64,000 nt of DNA from Collinsella sp. AM18-10 (GTDB taxonomy: Bacteria > Actinomycetota > Coriobacteriia > Coriobacteriales > Coriobacteriaceae). Position 1 is the first letter of the stretch. Each line of letters begins with the position of its first letter. Shown here one piece after another: positions 16,315-25,026 of this stretch. The notes under the pieces are model-generated. The model ran no database searches. It was not told the origin of the DNA and was given only the letters and a program-made list of their open reading frames with translations. The stretch lies in contig NZ_QRJO01000010.1 in NCBI RefSeq assembly GCF_003471585.1, forward strand, positions 6,326 to 70,325, read 5' to 3'. Position numbers and translations under genes: made by a program.

Positions 16315-19205
16315 CGCCGCCGCTCGTGGCGTGCACGCCACAGCTGTAGATAGTGCCCGATCTGTGCCGATTCGATGCGCTGGTAGGAGCTCGTGGGCAG
16401 CGACGTTAAGAACTTCTTGCCATAGCCCTTCGTCACCAGGCGAGGATCCGCCAAGATCAGCACACCGCTATCGGTCGACGAGCGAATCAAACGCCCCGCG
16501 GCCTGCTTAACCTCGAGCACCGCCTCGGGCAGCGAATAGCGCGCCCATGCGCGGTCTTCGCGCAGGTTGCGCTCGCACGAGAGCGGGTCCGTGGGGCTCG
16601 AGAACGGCAACTTGGGAATGATGACGCAGCGCAGCGTCTCGCCGCTGGCATCAAACCCCTCCCAGAAGGCCTTGAGCGCAAAAAGCGACGAGGCCGGTTC
16701 GTTGATAAACCGGTCGCGCAGGCGACGAGGAGATGAGTTGCGCTGCTGGCAGTTGAGCTCCAGACCCGCACGGGCCATCTTGGGCTCAACGCGGGCGTAT
16801 AGGTCCTCCATGTCGCGCCGATTGGTGAACAACGTGAGCACCGATCCGCCCATGGCAAGATGGGCGTCGACCAGTACGCGCTCGAGCGCCGTAAGATAGC
16901 TCTCACGATCGCGCGGATCGGGGATATCGCCCGCAACGACTACAGCCATGTTCGAATCGAAGTCGTAGCTCGAGTCCAAGTGCAGCGATGACGACGTTGA
17001 AGCACCGATGCGATCAAGGCCGACCGCATGGTTAAAGTGCTCAAAGCTTTTGGACACCGTCATGGTCGCCGAGGCAAAGATAGCCGTGTGAACCTCGGGT
17101 AGCCACTCGGTTGCCAAAGCCTCGCCAATGTCGATGCGCTCTGCGGTCATCGACTCTCCGCCGGCACGAAGTCTGCGATTGACCTGCAGCGAGTACACGT
17201 AGTGTTCATCGGTGCCATCAATGATGAGTTTGAGGTTCTCGGCCAGCTCGTGCAGGCGGCGCGAGATATCACCCAGGTCGACAACAACCTCGGGCTTGTC
17301 GGCGGCGACGGCTTGCACCAGCGCGTCGACGCTCTTGTCAGCTTGTTCCAATGCGTCGATGCCAGTGTAGGCCGACTGTAAGAAATCATGCCAGTCGTCT
17401 GATTCGCGCAGCTCGGGGCCAATCCATAGATTGGCATTGTCATAACCCCCACGCGCACGGCGGCCGAGCTCGCGAACGCCATCGAACACGTCGGCGATTG
17501 CCATGCTCGCGCGGGCAACCGTCAACGTCGCCTTGGCAGTAAGGCCCAGATAGAGCGTAGAGCCCTCGGAGGTTGCCAAATCACGGGAAACCTGGCTTAG
17601 TGCGCCGGTGCTCGAGCCACCCAGGCGCTCGAACAGGACGCGTGATTCGTCCGCCGACACCACGCGCGCCCACTGACGGCGCGCCTCGCGCTCGATGGAA
17701 TGGGCCTCGTCGATTACCCAATGACGAATCGGAGGCAAAATCCTGCCCTCGGCCGCGACGTTACGGAACAGCAGGGAATGGTTGGTGACCACCACATCGG
17801 CATGCGCCGCACGACGGCGGGCGCCGTGGACCAAACATTTATCAGGGAAAAACGGGCAGAGGCGACGAGCACACTCGCGCGAGGCCGTCGTAAAGTCGGG
17901 ACGGTTGACGCTGCGCCACCGAATGCCGAGCGAGTCGAGGTCGCCATCGGCCGACTGACACACGTACGCCATGATGACCGCGACTGCCGTAAGCGTGTCG
18001 GCAGGATCACGCTTAGTCGTAATTTCGACTTGGCCGCGGCTCATGCGCTCAAGCTTGCGCAAGCATGGATAGTGGTCATGGCCCTTGAGGGCGCAAAACG
18101 ATAGGCCTCCGTCCAGCTGCTCAGCAAGTTTGGGCAGCTCGTGATACATGAGCTGGTCGGCAAGATTATTCGATTTAGTCGCGATACCCACCGTGATGTT
18201 GTTGCGGCGCGCGGCCTCGGCAAAAGGCACCAGATAGGCCATCGATTTGCCGACGCCTGTGCCCGCCTCAATTACACGATGAGTGCCCGTGACCAGCGCA
18301 TCGCGGACCTCGAGCGCCATCGCGATCTGCTCATCACGCGGCTCGTAGGTGGGATACATGCGATTGACCAGGCCGCCCGGGGCATAGTCCGCCTCGATTT
18401 CCTCGCGGCTCGGCATCTTAAGGACCGGTAGCTCGTCCGCATCAACGCGATCATCGGCCCGATCGGCCTTGAGAACGTCGGCGCGGGCGGCGCTGAGAGA
18501 GAAGATAGAACCAGGGTTCTGCCCTGCCAAGAACGAGAAGATAGGACGATAGGACCAAGGCACGTCCGGATGCATGTCGGCTAGGCGCGCCATAAGGCCC
18601 TGGGGCAAGTCGGTGAGCGCCACGAGCAACACGCGCCATACGCCACACAGGGCGTCGACGTCGGCATTGGCACGGTGTGATACCGAGTCGCAGCCAAACA
18701 GATCGGCCATAAAAGACAGCTTGTGAGAGGCCAGGCGCGGAAGCGCGATGCGCGACAGCGCCAGCGAATCGATCCAAATATCGCTCACGTTGACGCCGCC
18801 TTTGACCGACTCGATAAACGAGCGGTCGAACGTGGCGTTATGTGCGATCACCGGGCAGCCACCGACAAAATCGGCGAGAGCGGCGACGGCCTCAACCGCC
18901 GACGGGGCATCTGCCACATCGGCATTTGTAATGCTCGTGAGCTCGGTAATCTCGGCGGGAATCAGCTGCTTGGGATGCACGAAGGTATCGAAGCGATCGA
19001 CAACCTCGCGGCCCGAAAGGCGAGCCGCCGATATCTCGATAAGCTCGTTGTCCTGCACCGAAAGACCCGTGGTCTCGGTATCGAGGACGATAACATCTTC
19101 CTCGATGAGACCAAACGCTTGGGTTTTGGCGCGCTCGGCAAGCGTGGCATAGGAATCGATGACAAACTGCGGCGTTCCTGACGAAACCGCGTCCTCGATT
19201 AGCAT
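16311..19205 (-). CDS. dinG: DinG-family helicase with N-terminal DnaQ-like 3'-5' exonuclease domain
   Basis: A 964-residue fusion. Residues about 35-200 form a DEDDh exonuclease (IVLDTETTGLS, VIAHNATFDRSFIES, HRANADVDAL). The rest is an XPD/DinG superfamily 2 helicase: Walker A RVIEAGTGVGKSMAYLVP, four cysteines likely binding an Fe-S cluster (HYPC, REC, RLC, DKC), ADVVVTNHSLLF, and WVIDEAHSIE (DEAH box). Motif VI region: VKQAAGRLIRSS. The exonuclease-helicase fusion is the arrangement known from Firmicutes DinG, where exonuclease activity was seen for some members. It likely acts on damaged or structured nucleic acids. The start overlaps the ddl stop by 7 bp. Confidence 0.93.
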   Translation of the reverse strand: MLIEDAVSSGTPQFVIDSYATLAERAKTQAFGLIEEDVIVLDTETTGLSVQDNELIEISAARLSGREVVDRFDTFVHPKQLIPAEITELTSITNADVADAPSAVEAVAALADFVGGCPVIAHNATFDRSFIESVKGGVNVSDIWIDSLALSRIALPRLASHKLSFMADLFGCDSVSHRANADVDALCGVWRVLLVALTDLPQGLMARLADMHPDVPWSYRPIFSFLAGQNPGSIFSLSAARADVLKADRADDRVDADELPVLKMPSREEIEADYAPGGLVNRMYPTYEPRDEQIAMALEVRDALVTGTHRVIEAGTGVGKSMAYLVPFAEAARRNNITVGIATKSNNLADQLMYHELPKLAEQLDGGLSFCALKGHDHYPCLRKLERMSRGQVEITTKRDPADTLTAVAVIMAYVCQSADGDLDSLGIRWRSVNRPDFTTASRECARRLCPFFPDKCLVHGARRRAAHADVVVTNHSLLFRNVAAEGRILPPIRHWVIDEAHSIEREARRQWARVVSADESRVLFERLGGSSTGALSQVSRDLATSEGSTLYLGLTAKATLTVARASMAIADVFDGVRELGRRARGGYDNANLWIGPELRESDDWHDFLQSAYTGIDALEQADKSVDALVQAVAADKPEVVVDLGDISRRLHELAENLKLIIDGTDEHYVYSLQVNRRLRAGGESMTAERIDIGEALATEWLPEVHTAIFASATMTVSKSFEHFNHAVGLDRIGASTSSSLHLDSSYDFDSNMAVVVAGDIPDPRDRESYLTALERVLVDAHLAMGGSVLTLFTNRRDMEDLYARVEPKMARAGLELNCQQRNSSPRRLRDRFINEPASSLFALKAFWEGFDASGETLRCVIIPKLPFSSPTDPLSCERNLREDRAWARYSLPEAVLEVKQAAGRLIRSSTDSGVLILADPRLVTKGYGKKFLTSLPTSSYQRIESAQIGHYLQLWRARHERRR

Positions 19206-20164
19206 GCAATGCCCGCTCGACGAAGGCCCATACGGATCAGGCTGTCACAGACCTGCGGGAACGTCATGTCGTCGGTGTGGCGGATCTCATCCGGATACAG
19301 CGACGTATCGGTCATGCCGGGAATGGTATTGGTCTCGAGGATAACGGGGCCGTCCTCGCTCACAATAAAGTCGCTGCGCGAGATACCCAGGCAACCGAGG
19401 GCCTTGTGAGCGGCACAGGCAAGTTCCTGAGCGCGAGCGTAATTCTCGGGTGAAATCTGCGCCGGAATGCGATGGATATCCGTAGGGTCGACATACTTCA
19501 CGTCCAGATCGTAGAACTCGCAGTCCTCGGGCTTACGAATCTCGACAATCGGCAGGGCGCGTACGTCATCTTCGCCGTATACGCCGACGGTGATCTCGGT
19601 ACCATCGATGCACTTCTCGACCAGCACTTTGTCGCCGTACTCAAACGCCTTGGCGATTGCCGCGGGCAGCTCGGAGGGCTCATGGACCAGGGAAATGCCA
19701 TAGCTGGAACCGTTGACGGCCGGCTTCACAAAGCACCGCTCGCCACAAACCTCGACGATATGATCGATATCGACTTCATCGCCCACCTCGAGCGCAAGGC
19801 CGGGGGCAATGGGAATGCCCGCCTTGGCGTATAGGAGCTTAGAGACCTCCTTGTCGGCACCGCAGGCGCTGGCAAGTACGCCCGAGGCCGTGTAGGGGAT
19901 ACCCAGGGTCTCCATGGCACCCTGCATGGCGCCATCCTCACCGCCGGCGCCGTGCATGGCGATAAATGCCACATCGAATCCGCCGGTCGCCATGGTTACC
20001 ATAAAGTCATCAGCGGCCGTGTCAAGCAGCTCCACCGAGGTGTAGCCGGCTTCCTTCAGCGCCACCACAACGTTCTTTCCCGAATCGAGCGAGATCTCGC
20101 GCTCGGCGGAATGACCGCCCGCCAAGACCGCTACGTGCATGTTCTCTAGGCTTTTACCCGGCAT
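19199..20164 (-). CDS. ddl: D-alanine--D-alanine ligase
   Basis: ATP-grasp ligase that makes the D-Ala-D-Ala dipeptide for peptidoglycan. 321 residues; N-terminal MHVAVLAGGHSAEREISLDSG, ATP-grasp centre CFVKPAVNGSSYGISLV, and C-terminal ETNTIPGMTDTSLYP. The start at 20164 follows a strong GAGGAGGAG site; an internal ATG 8 codons on (MHVAVLAGG) is an alternative. Followed directly by dinG, with overlapping ends. Confidence 0.96.
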   Translation of the reverse strand: MPGKSLENMHVAVLAGGHSAEREISLDSGKNVVVALKEAGYTSVELLDTAADDFMVTMATGGFDVAFIAMHGAGGEDGAMQGAMETLGIPYTASGVLASACGADKEVSKLLYAKAGIPIAPGLALEVGDEVDIDHIVEVCGERCFVKPAVNGSSYGISLVHEPSELPAAIAKAFEYGDKVLVEKCIDGTEITVGVYGEDDVRALPIVEIRKPEDCEFYDLDVKYVDPTDIHRIPAQISPENYARAQELACAAHKALGCLGISRSDFIVSEDGPVILETNTIPGMTDTSLYPDEIRHTDDMTFPQVCDSLIRMGLRRAGIAC

Positions 20165-20249
20165 GGGCAGACTCCTCCTCTATAATTTCTGCAGCTGATA
20201 CCATATTGTAGCGATACCCTCTACGTTTCCCCAAAATCGAAAGGCTTCC

Positions 20250-21302
20250 ATGAATCCCAGGACTAAATCTCAGGACATTCGCGACTTGAGCCAAAACGAT
20301 ATTCGCGAGCTCGTGGCCGAACTTGGCCAGCCCGCCTTCCGCGCGAAGCAGCTCATCGAATGGGTCTTTGAGAAGAACGTTTGTTCGTTTGACGATATGA
20401 CCAACCTTCCCAAGGCTTTCCGTGAGCAGCTTAAAGAGGCTTTTGCCTTTGATACACCGACTGAACTCACCAAGCAGGTTTCCAAAGATGGCTCGCGCAA
20501 GTATCTGCTCGAGTACCACGATGGCATTTCCGTCGAGACTGTCGGCATGCCCCGTCGTAACAAACTTTCCGTCTGCGTTTCCACCCAGGCAGGCTGCGGC
20601 ATGGGCTGCGCCTTTTGCGCTACCGGTCTCAACGGCCTCAAGCGCTCTCTGACCGCTCAAGAGATCGTCGACCAGGTGCTTCATGTATCCAACGACTTTG
20701 GCGAGCGTGCCACAAGCGTTGTCTTCATGGGCCAGGGCGAGCCGTTTGCCAACTACGACGAGGTTCTCAAGGCATTGCGTATCCTCAACGACCCCGATGG
20801 TATCGGTATCGGCGCTCGTCACCTCACCGTCTCTACCAGCGGCGTTATTCCCGGTATTCGCAAATTTGCCGACATCCCCGAGCAGTTCACGCTTGCCGTT
20901 TCCCTGCATTCCGCCATCCAGTCGACGCGCAATAAGCTCATGCCCGGTGTTAAGAAGTACACGCTGCTTCGCCTTCACGAAGCGCTTCAGCTCTACACCG
21001 AGAAGACTGGCCGCCGCCCGACCTACGAGTACGCCATGATCGAAGGCGTCAACGATACGAATCCCGAGATGCAGGCACTCTGCGACTTCTGCGAGGGAAC
21101 GCTGTGCCACGTTAACCTGATTCAACTTAACGACATCGAGGGCAGCCCGCTCAAGCCGTCGCCGATTCATAAGGTTGAGGATCTTCAGCGTCGTCTTGAG
21201 TCCCGTGGCATCGAGACCACGATTCGTAACTCCCGTGGTAACGATATTGACGCCGCTTGCGGACAGCTGAAACAGCGTTTCAAAGTTCAGAAGAACGCAT
21301 AG
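20250..21302 (+). CDS. rlmN: 23S rRNA (adenine2503-C2)-methyltransferase / tRNA A37 methyltransferase
   Basis: Radical SAM enzyme of 350 residues that methylates C2 of A2503 in 23S rRNA and A37 in some tRNAs. Shows the CxxxCxxC cluster motif in QAGCGMGCAFCATG, the TSVVFMGQGEP segment, and the C-terminal TTIRNSRGNDIDAACGQL with the second catalytic Cys. Length and domain order fit the family. Convergent with the parB operon, with separate terminators for each direction in the gap. Confidence 0.97.
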   Translation: MNPRTKSQDIRDLSQNDIRELVAELGQPAFRAKQLIEWVFEKNVCSFDDMTNLPKAFREQLKEAFAFDTPTELTKQVSKDGSRKYLLEYHDGISVETVGMPRRNKLSVCVSTQAGCGMGCAFCATGLNGLKRSLTAQEIVDQVLHVSNDFGERATSVVFMGQGEPFANYDEVLKALRILNDPDGIGIGARHLTVSTSGVIPGIRKFADIPEQFTLAVSLHSAIQSTRNKLMPGVKKYTLLRLHEALQLYTEKTGRRPTYEYAMIEGVNDTNPEMQALCDFCEGTLCHVNLIQLNDIEGSPLKPSPIHKVEDLQRRLESRGIETTIRNSRGNDIDAACGQLKQRFKVQKNA

Positions 21303-21320
21303 GGGAGTCGCACTCCAAAA

Positions 21321-21336
21321 CGTTTCATGTGAAACA
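21321..21336. promoter_or_regulatory. degenerate parS-like site
   Basis: CGTTTCATGTGAAACA differs at two positions from the parS palindrome seen three times near rsmG. It lies just after rlmN; it may be a weak ParB-binding site. Confidence 0.55.
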
Positions 21337-21340
21337 TCGA

Positions 21341-21380
21341 ACGGCCCCTGTTGCAGGATATGCAACAGGGGCCGTTTCAT
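21341..21380 (+). terminator. rlmN terminator
   Basis: Perfect 15-bp stem ACGGCCCCTGTTGCA / TGCAACAGGGGCCGT with a five-base loop, followed by TTCATTTATT. Confidence 0.85.
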
Positions 21381-21434
21381 TTATTGACCTCAATTTTGGA
21401 CCGCTGCTAGCTTTCCCATTTTTTACGGACAAAA

Positions 21435-21470
21435 TAAGCGGCCCTTGTCTCATGAATCAGACAAGGGCCC
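21435..21470 (-). terminator. terminator of the parA-parB operon
   Basis: Stem GGCCCTTGTCT / AGACAAGGGCC (21440-21469) with T-rich sequence on the minus-strand side, 31 bases past the last minus-strand stop. Confidence 0.8.
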
Positions 21471-21500
21471 CTCAAAATATGCAGGGTAATTGTTAGGTAC

Positions 21501-21755
21501 CTAATAGCCTACATTTTCCCATTGGTTGCTAACCCAACCTTGATTAATCTTAGGATTTTTCGTTACCTGAGCAGTGCGCATGGCAACATCTTCTGTCATA
21601 ACATCCATTTTCTTCTTGGAAGTATCGACAATATCTTGCGCGCCACGAAGCAAACGACCTCGAAGTTCATCGTCTGTCGCGATCTTATAGCCAGCAAAGG
21701 CACCAGCCGCGACAGTCGTCACCAATGCAATCGCAGTTAAAATCTTATTCCTCAT
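21501..21755 (-). CDS. small membrane protein downstream of parB (YtxH-like)
   Basis: An 84-residue protein with an N-terminal membrane helix (ILTAIALVTTVAAGAFAGYKIA) and a charged helical remainder (GRLLRGAQDIVDTSKKKMDVM), a layout resembling short YtxH-like proteins. Start: ATG at 21755 preceded by a perfect AAGGAGG. It overlaps the end of parB by 11 bp and is the last gene of the parA-parB unit. No function can be assigned. The stop codon lies within the palindrome TTAGGTACCTAA. Confidence 0.75.
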   Translation of the reverse strand: MRNKILTAIALVTTVAAGAFAGYKIATDDELRGRLLRGAQDIVDTSKKKMDVMTEDVAMRTAQVTKNPKINQGWVSNQWENVGY

Positions 21756-22650
21756 CTTGGCCTCCTTGATCAAACTGAATCATTTCACCAAGAATACGAG
21801 AGAGCTCTTCCTCGTCTTTAAACTCAATCTCAATCTTATTCTTTCCACGCGAGCTCTTCACGCGCACGTTGGTATTAAATACCTGACGAAGTACACGCGC
21901 AGCCTTTTTAAAAGACTGAGGCGTAGCAGGCCTCGGCGTCTTAGGTGTCTCTCCGGCAGAAAACAATGGAGCAAGATTTTCTGTCGCTCTTACGGAAAGG
22001 CCCTCTGCAACAACCTTCTCTGCAAGTCGAATTCGCGCGTCCTCATAGGGAACTGCAAGAATCGCACGTGCGTGACCAGCAGTAAGTTTACCCTCAAAAA
22101 TCATCTGCTGAACTACTTCGGGGAGATCGAGAAGGCGCAGCGAGTTTGTAATTGCAGAGCGTGACTTGCTTACGGCCTTCGACAACGCCTCCTGGGTCAT
22201 ACCGCTAGCATCGATGAGCTGGCGATAGCCCTTAGCCTCTTCGACGGGATTCAGATCAGACCGCTGAAGATTTTCGATAAGAGCAAGAGCCAGCATCTCT
22301 TCATCATTAACATCTTTAATGATGACAGGCAGTTCCTCAAGACCAGCAAGCTTTGACGCCTGATAACGACGCTCACCAGCGATGATCTCATAGCCGTTTC
22401 CATGCTTGCGAACCAAGAGCGGCTGCAAAACGCCATGTTCTTGGATTGACTCGCTCAACTCGCGAAGTTCAGTTTCATTAAAGTGAACTCGCGGTTGATT
22501 AGGGTTGGGAACGATATCCTCAATAGGTAGTTTTGTTTCAGATGCGGCATTTGAAGCAGATGCAGCAGAACCACCGGTCTCATACTCAGCCTCTGAGACC
22601 AAAGCATTGAGTCCGCGTCCCAATCCACCACGTTTCTTTGCACTAGGCAC
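21745..22650 (-). CDS. parB: chromosome-partitioning protein ParB
   Basis: CTP-dependent DNA clamp that loads at parS sites and organises the origin region for segregation with ParA. 301 residues: N-terminal KKRGGLGRGLNAL, ParB/Srx domain with NPNQPRVHFNETELRELS and the nucleotide-binding box GERRYQASKLAGL, central helix-turn-helix (SGMTQEALSKAVSKSRSAITNSLRLL), and a C-terminal dimerisation region. Overlaps parA by 8 bp. Three perfect parS sites lie about 0.9 kb upstream. Codon use is noticeably more AT-rich than in the neighbouring operons. Confidence 0.96.
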   Translation of the reverse strand: MPSAKKRGGLGRGLNALVSEAEYETGGSAASASNAASETKLPIEDIVPNPNQPRVHFNETELRELSESIQEHGVLQPLLVRKHGNGYEIIAGERRYQASKLAGLEELPVIIKDVNDEEMLALALIENLQRSDLNPVEEAKGYRQLIDASGMTQEALSKAVSKSRSAITNSLRLLDLPEVVQQMIFEGKLTAGHARAILAVPYEDARIRLAEKVVAEGLSVRATENLAPLFSAGETPKTPRPATPQSFKKAARVLRQVFNTNVRVKSSRGKNKIEIEFKDEEELSRILGEMIQFDQGGQDEE

Positions 22651-23443
22651 GCTTGATCACCTCTTTTGCAAGGTTCATATACGCTTTTGCACCCTTGTTT
22701 TGAGGTGCATAGGTAATTACCGGTTCTCCAAAAGACGGAGCTTCAGAGATTTTAACCGTACGGGGGATCAGTGTCTTAAACGCCTTATCACCAAAGTACG
22801 ATTGAACTTCCTCAACAACCTGATTCGACAAAGAAGTACGTGAGTCATACATGGTCATAAGCACGCCATAGGTGTCTAAGCCCTTGTTCAGACGTGATTT
22901 GACCATCTTCATTGACTCAAGCAGCTTCGTAACGCCCTCGAGTGCGTAATACTCACACTGGATTGGAATCAAAACGCTATCTGCTGCGGTCAAGGCATTG
23001 ATAGTAAGCAGGCCGAGCGAAGGAGGACAGTCAATGAAAATAAAATCGAACTCGTCCTGAATCGGCTCAAGCAAATCTTTGAGGCGGGTTTCACGAGCAA
23101 TTGCGCTTACGAGCTCAATTTCGGCACCTGCAAGCTGAATCGTAGCTGGAATTACGAATACCTTTTTGCAATTTGTATCAAGAATAAGCGATTCTGCCGG
23201 CACATCATTCAACAATGCATCATAGATGCAGTGATCGAGGTCTTCTTTTTCAATTCCAAATCCACTGGTGCTGTTTCCCTGCGGATCAAAATCGACAATC
23301 AGTGTCTTACGACCCTGCTCACCCAGTGCTGCTGCAAGGTTTACAGCCGTCGTTGACTTACCGACGCCGCCTTTTTGATTGATGATTGCAATGATACGCG
23401 TGTCTTTTGCGCTCTTAGAACGCTTAACGTCGCGAAATCCCAC
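22643..23443 (-). CDS. parA: chromosome-partitioning ATPase ParA (Soj)
   Basis: Deviant Walker-A ATPase of 266 residues that moves ParB-parS complexes over the nucleoid. Motifs: INQKGGVGKSTTAVNLAAAL, LIVDFDPQGNSTSGFG, and FIFIDCPPSLGLL. The start is GTG at 23443, preceded by CAGGAGGG; no ATG fits as well. The gene is separated from rsmG by an intergenic segment holding three parS sites, so ParB bound there may autoregulate the operon (inference). Confidence 0.96.
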   Translation of the reverse strand: MGFRDVKRSKSAKDTRIIAIINQKGGVGKSTTAVNLAAALGEQGRKTLIVDFDPQGNSTSGFGIEKEDLDHCIYDALLNDVPAESLILDTNCKKVFVIPATIQLAGAEIELVSAIARETRLKDLLEPIQDEFDFIFIDCPPSLGLLTINALTAADSVLIPIQCEYYALEGVTKLLESMKMVKSRLNKGLDTYGVLMTMYDSRTSLSNQVVEEVQSYFGDKAFKTLIPRTVKISEAPSFGEPVITYAPQNKGAKAYMNLAKEVIKRA

Positions 23444-23482
23444 GGTCCCTCCTGGTGTGTATTAAAGCTGTCAAACGGAGGA

Positions 23483-23576
23483 TGTTTCACGTGAAACATT
23501 CCGATTCGATATCAACCGCCATGTTTCACGTGAAACACTGCAAGTTGTTAGTATCCATTATGTTTCACGTGAAACA
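23483..23576. promoter_or_regulatory. cluster of three perfect parS sites
   Basis: TGTTTCACGTGAAACA occurs exactly at 23483-23498, 23522-23537 and 23561-23576. This is the consensus ParB-binding palindrome conserved across bacteria. The centre-to-centre spacing is exactly 39 bp for both intervals. The last copy ends one base before the rsmG stop codon. Confidence 0.98.
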
Positions 23577-23577
23577 T

Positions 23578-24315
23578 CTAGGCAAGCGGATTCTTCTTTG
23601 CCATGCCATTTGCACGAGGCAATGAAACGGATGCTGGATGACTCTTCTTAAGAACAATGAACTCCCTGTGGCCCAAGCCCTCAGGCAAATCGATTGCGTC
23701 ATTCAGAAGCAAAGTGAAGCCGCAAATCTTAGCTGCTGACATGCCGGAAGCAAGCTCCTCATCCGAAGGATTACCCTTGGTGATAACAAATAGACCTCCA
23801 TCCTTGAGGAACGGAGCCGCATACTCAACAAGAATCGGTAGAGGGGCCAGTGCGCGGGCGGTTACGACAGAGAACTGCTTCTTGTGGCTTCGAGCATATT
23901 CTTCAAGACGATCATGAACGGCATGAGCATGTTTCAATCCAAGAGCATGGACAAAAGAATTGACAGCATCAACCTTCTTGCCAACAGAGTCAATATAAGT
24001 AGCTTTACGATGCGTGGTTATGGTTAAAGGAATACCGGGGAAGCCCGCACCTGTTCCCATATCGAGCAAAGCTCCCTCAGGAGCCTTATTGATATAAGGG
24101 AGCAAAACAAGAGAGTCGAGGATATGTAGTACCGCAGCATCTTCTATGTTAAGAATACGGGTGAGATTGGTTGTCTTATTTGTTTCCAGAACCAAATCCA
24201 AATGCTGAATACATTTCCTCAGCTCAACATCAGTTACGCTCAAGGAATACTCTTTGCAATAGGAAGTTAGACGACTCAACATCTCGTCAGCCTGCTGATC
24301 AGTAAGTACTAACAA
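23578..24315 (-). CDS. rsmG: 16S rRNA (guanine527-N7)-methyltransferase
   Basis: SAM-dependent methyltransferase for G527 of 16S rRNA; loss gives low-level streptomycin resistance in other bacteria. SAM motif LLDMGTGAGFPGIPLTI, then DSVGKKVDAVNSFVHALG and VVTARALAPL. The best start is TTG at 24315, six bases after an AAAGGAG site, giving 245 residues. Upstream codons in frame cross the jag terminator and are unlikely to be translated. Transcription appears separate from jag, and continues towards parA. Confidence 0.93.
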   Translation of the reverse strand: MLVLTDQQADEMLSRLTSYCKEYSLSVTDVELRKCIQHLDLVLETNKTTNLTRILNIEDAAVLHILDSLVLLPYINKAPEGALLDMGTGAGFPGIPLTITTHRKATYIDSVGKKVDAVNSFVHALGLKHAHAVHDRLEEYARSHKKQFSVVTARALAPLPILVEYAAPFLKDGGLFVITKGNPSDEELASGMSAAKICGFTLLLNDAIDLPEGLGHREFIVLKKSHPASVSLPRANGMAKKNPLA

Positions 24316-24360
24316 CGAAAGCTCCTTTCTGACAAAAATCAGTGTATCGAGAACTTTTGA

Positions 24361-24393
24361 CAAAAAAAGGGGACGTGGAAACCACGTCCCCTT
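24361..24393 (-). terminator. terminator after jag
   Basis: Stem AAGGGGACGTGG / CCACGTCCCCTT with a three-base loop, followed by T7 on the minus strand. It separates the rpmH-rnpA-yidD-yidC-jag transcript from rsmG-parA-parB. Confidence 0.92.
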
Positions 24394-24412
24394 AAGCATA
24401 AGCTCGAGTAGA

Positions 24413-24982
24413 TTATCGAGCAACAATCACCACATGGCGATCGGGGTCAGAACCCTCAGAATGAGTATCGACGGCGTCATTGCCACGAAGTGCAATGTGA
24501 ACCAGTCGGCGCTCGTAGGCATTCATGGGCGGAAGCGAAACACTCTTATGAGTGCGGATGGCACGCTCGGCAGCAGACTGAGCCATGGAGGCAACCTTGT
24601 CCTGACGGCGGCTCTTGTATCCCTCGACGTCCACTACAACCGGATATCTAAAGCCGAGCTTGCGGCTCACCAGCAATGAGAACATAACCTGAAGGGCATC
24701 AAGGGTGCGACCATGACGGCCAATGAGAACAGCAAGGTCGGGAGCCGTTACATCCAGAATCAGCTCACCCTCGTCGCCCTCATACTCATCGATAGGAGAG
24801 TTGGCGGCATCGAAGTGCGAAAGGATGGAACGCAGGATGGAAATCGCGACATCGGCAATGGTGTCGAGCTCCTCGTCGGTCAGCTCTTCACCGGCCTTGT
24901 AGCGCTGTGCAATCTCGGGATAATCGCCCGCGACCTGCGGGGCAACCTCCTCAAGCATATCCTCGATGATCTCTTCAGACAT
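24413..24982 (-). CDS. jag: RNA-binding protein Jag/KhpB (KH and R3H domains)
   Basis: About 189 residues. An N-terminal acidic segment precedes a KH domain with the GxxG loop in LIGRHGRTLDALQ (near residue 85-95) and an R3H domain (MNAYERRLVHIALRG, RxxxH motif). Jag/KhpB binds RNA and influences cell division and membrane protein biogenesis in Gram-positive bacteria. Start ATG 24982, with TTGGAG 7 bases upstream. Lies after yidC, the conserved location. Confidence 0.95.
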   Translation of the reverse strand: MSEEIIEDMLEEVAPQVAGDYPEIAQRYKAGEELTDEELDTIADVAISILRSILSHFDAANSPIDEYEGDEGELILDVTAPDLAVLIGRHGRTLDALQVMFSLLVSRKLGFRYPVVVDVEGYKSRRQDKVASMAQSAAERAIRTHKSVSLPPMNAYERRLVHIALRGNDAVDTHSEGSDPDRHVVIVAR

Positions 24983-24997
24983 AACGTACTCCAAAAG

Positions 24998-25009
24998 TTA
25001 GGTACCTAA
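24998..25009. repeat. 12-bp palindrome TTAGGTACCTAA (second copy; first at 21493-21504)
   Basis: The same perfect palindrome occurs just upstream of jag and at the end of the parB operon, bracketing the AT-richer jag-rsmG-parA-parB block. Could be a regulator site or coincidence. Confidence 0.4.
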
Positions 25010-25026
25010 ATAAGATTGATATCCCG

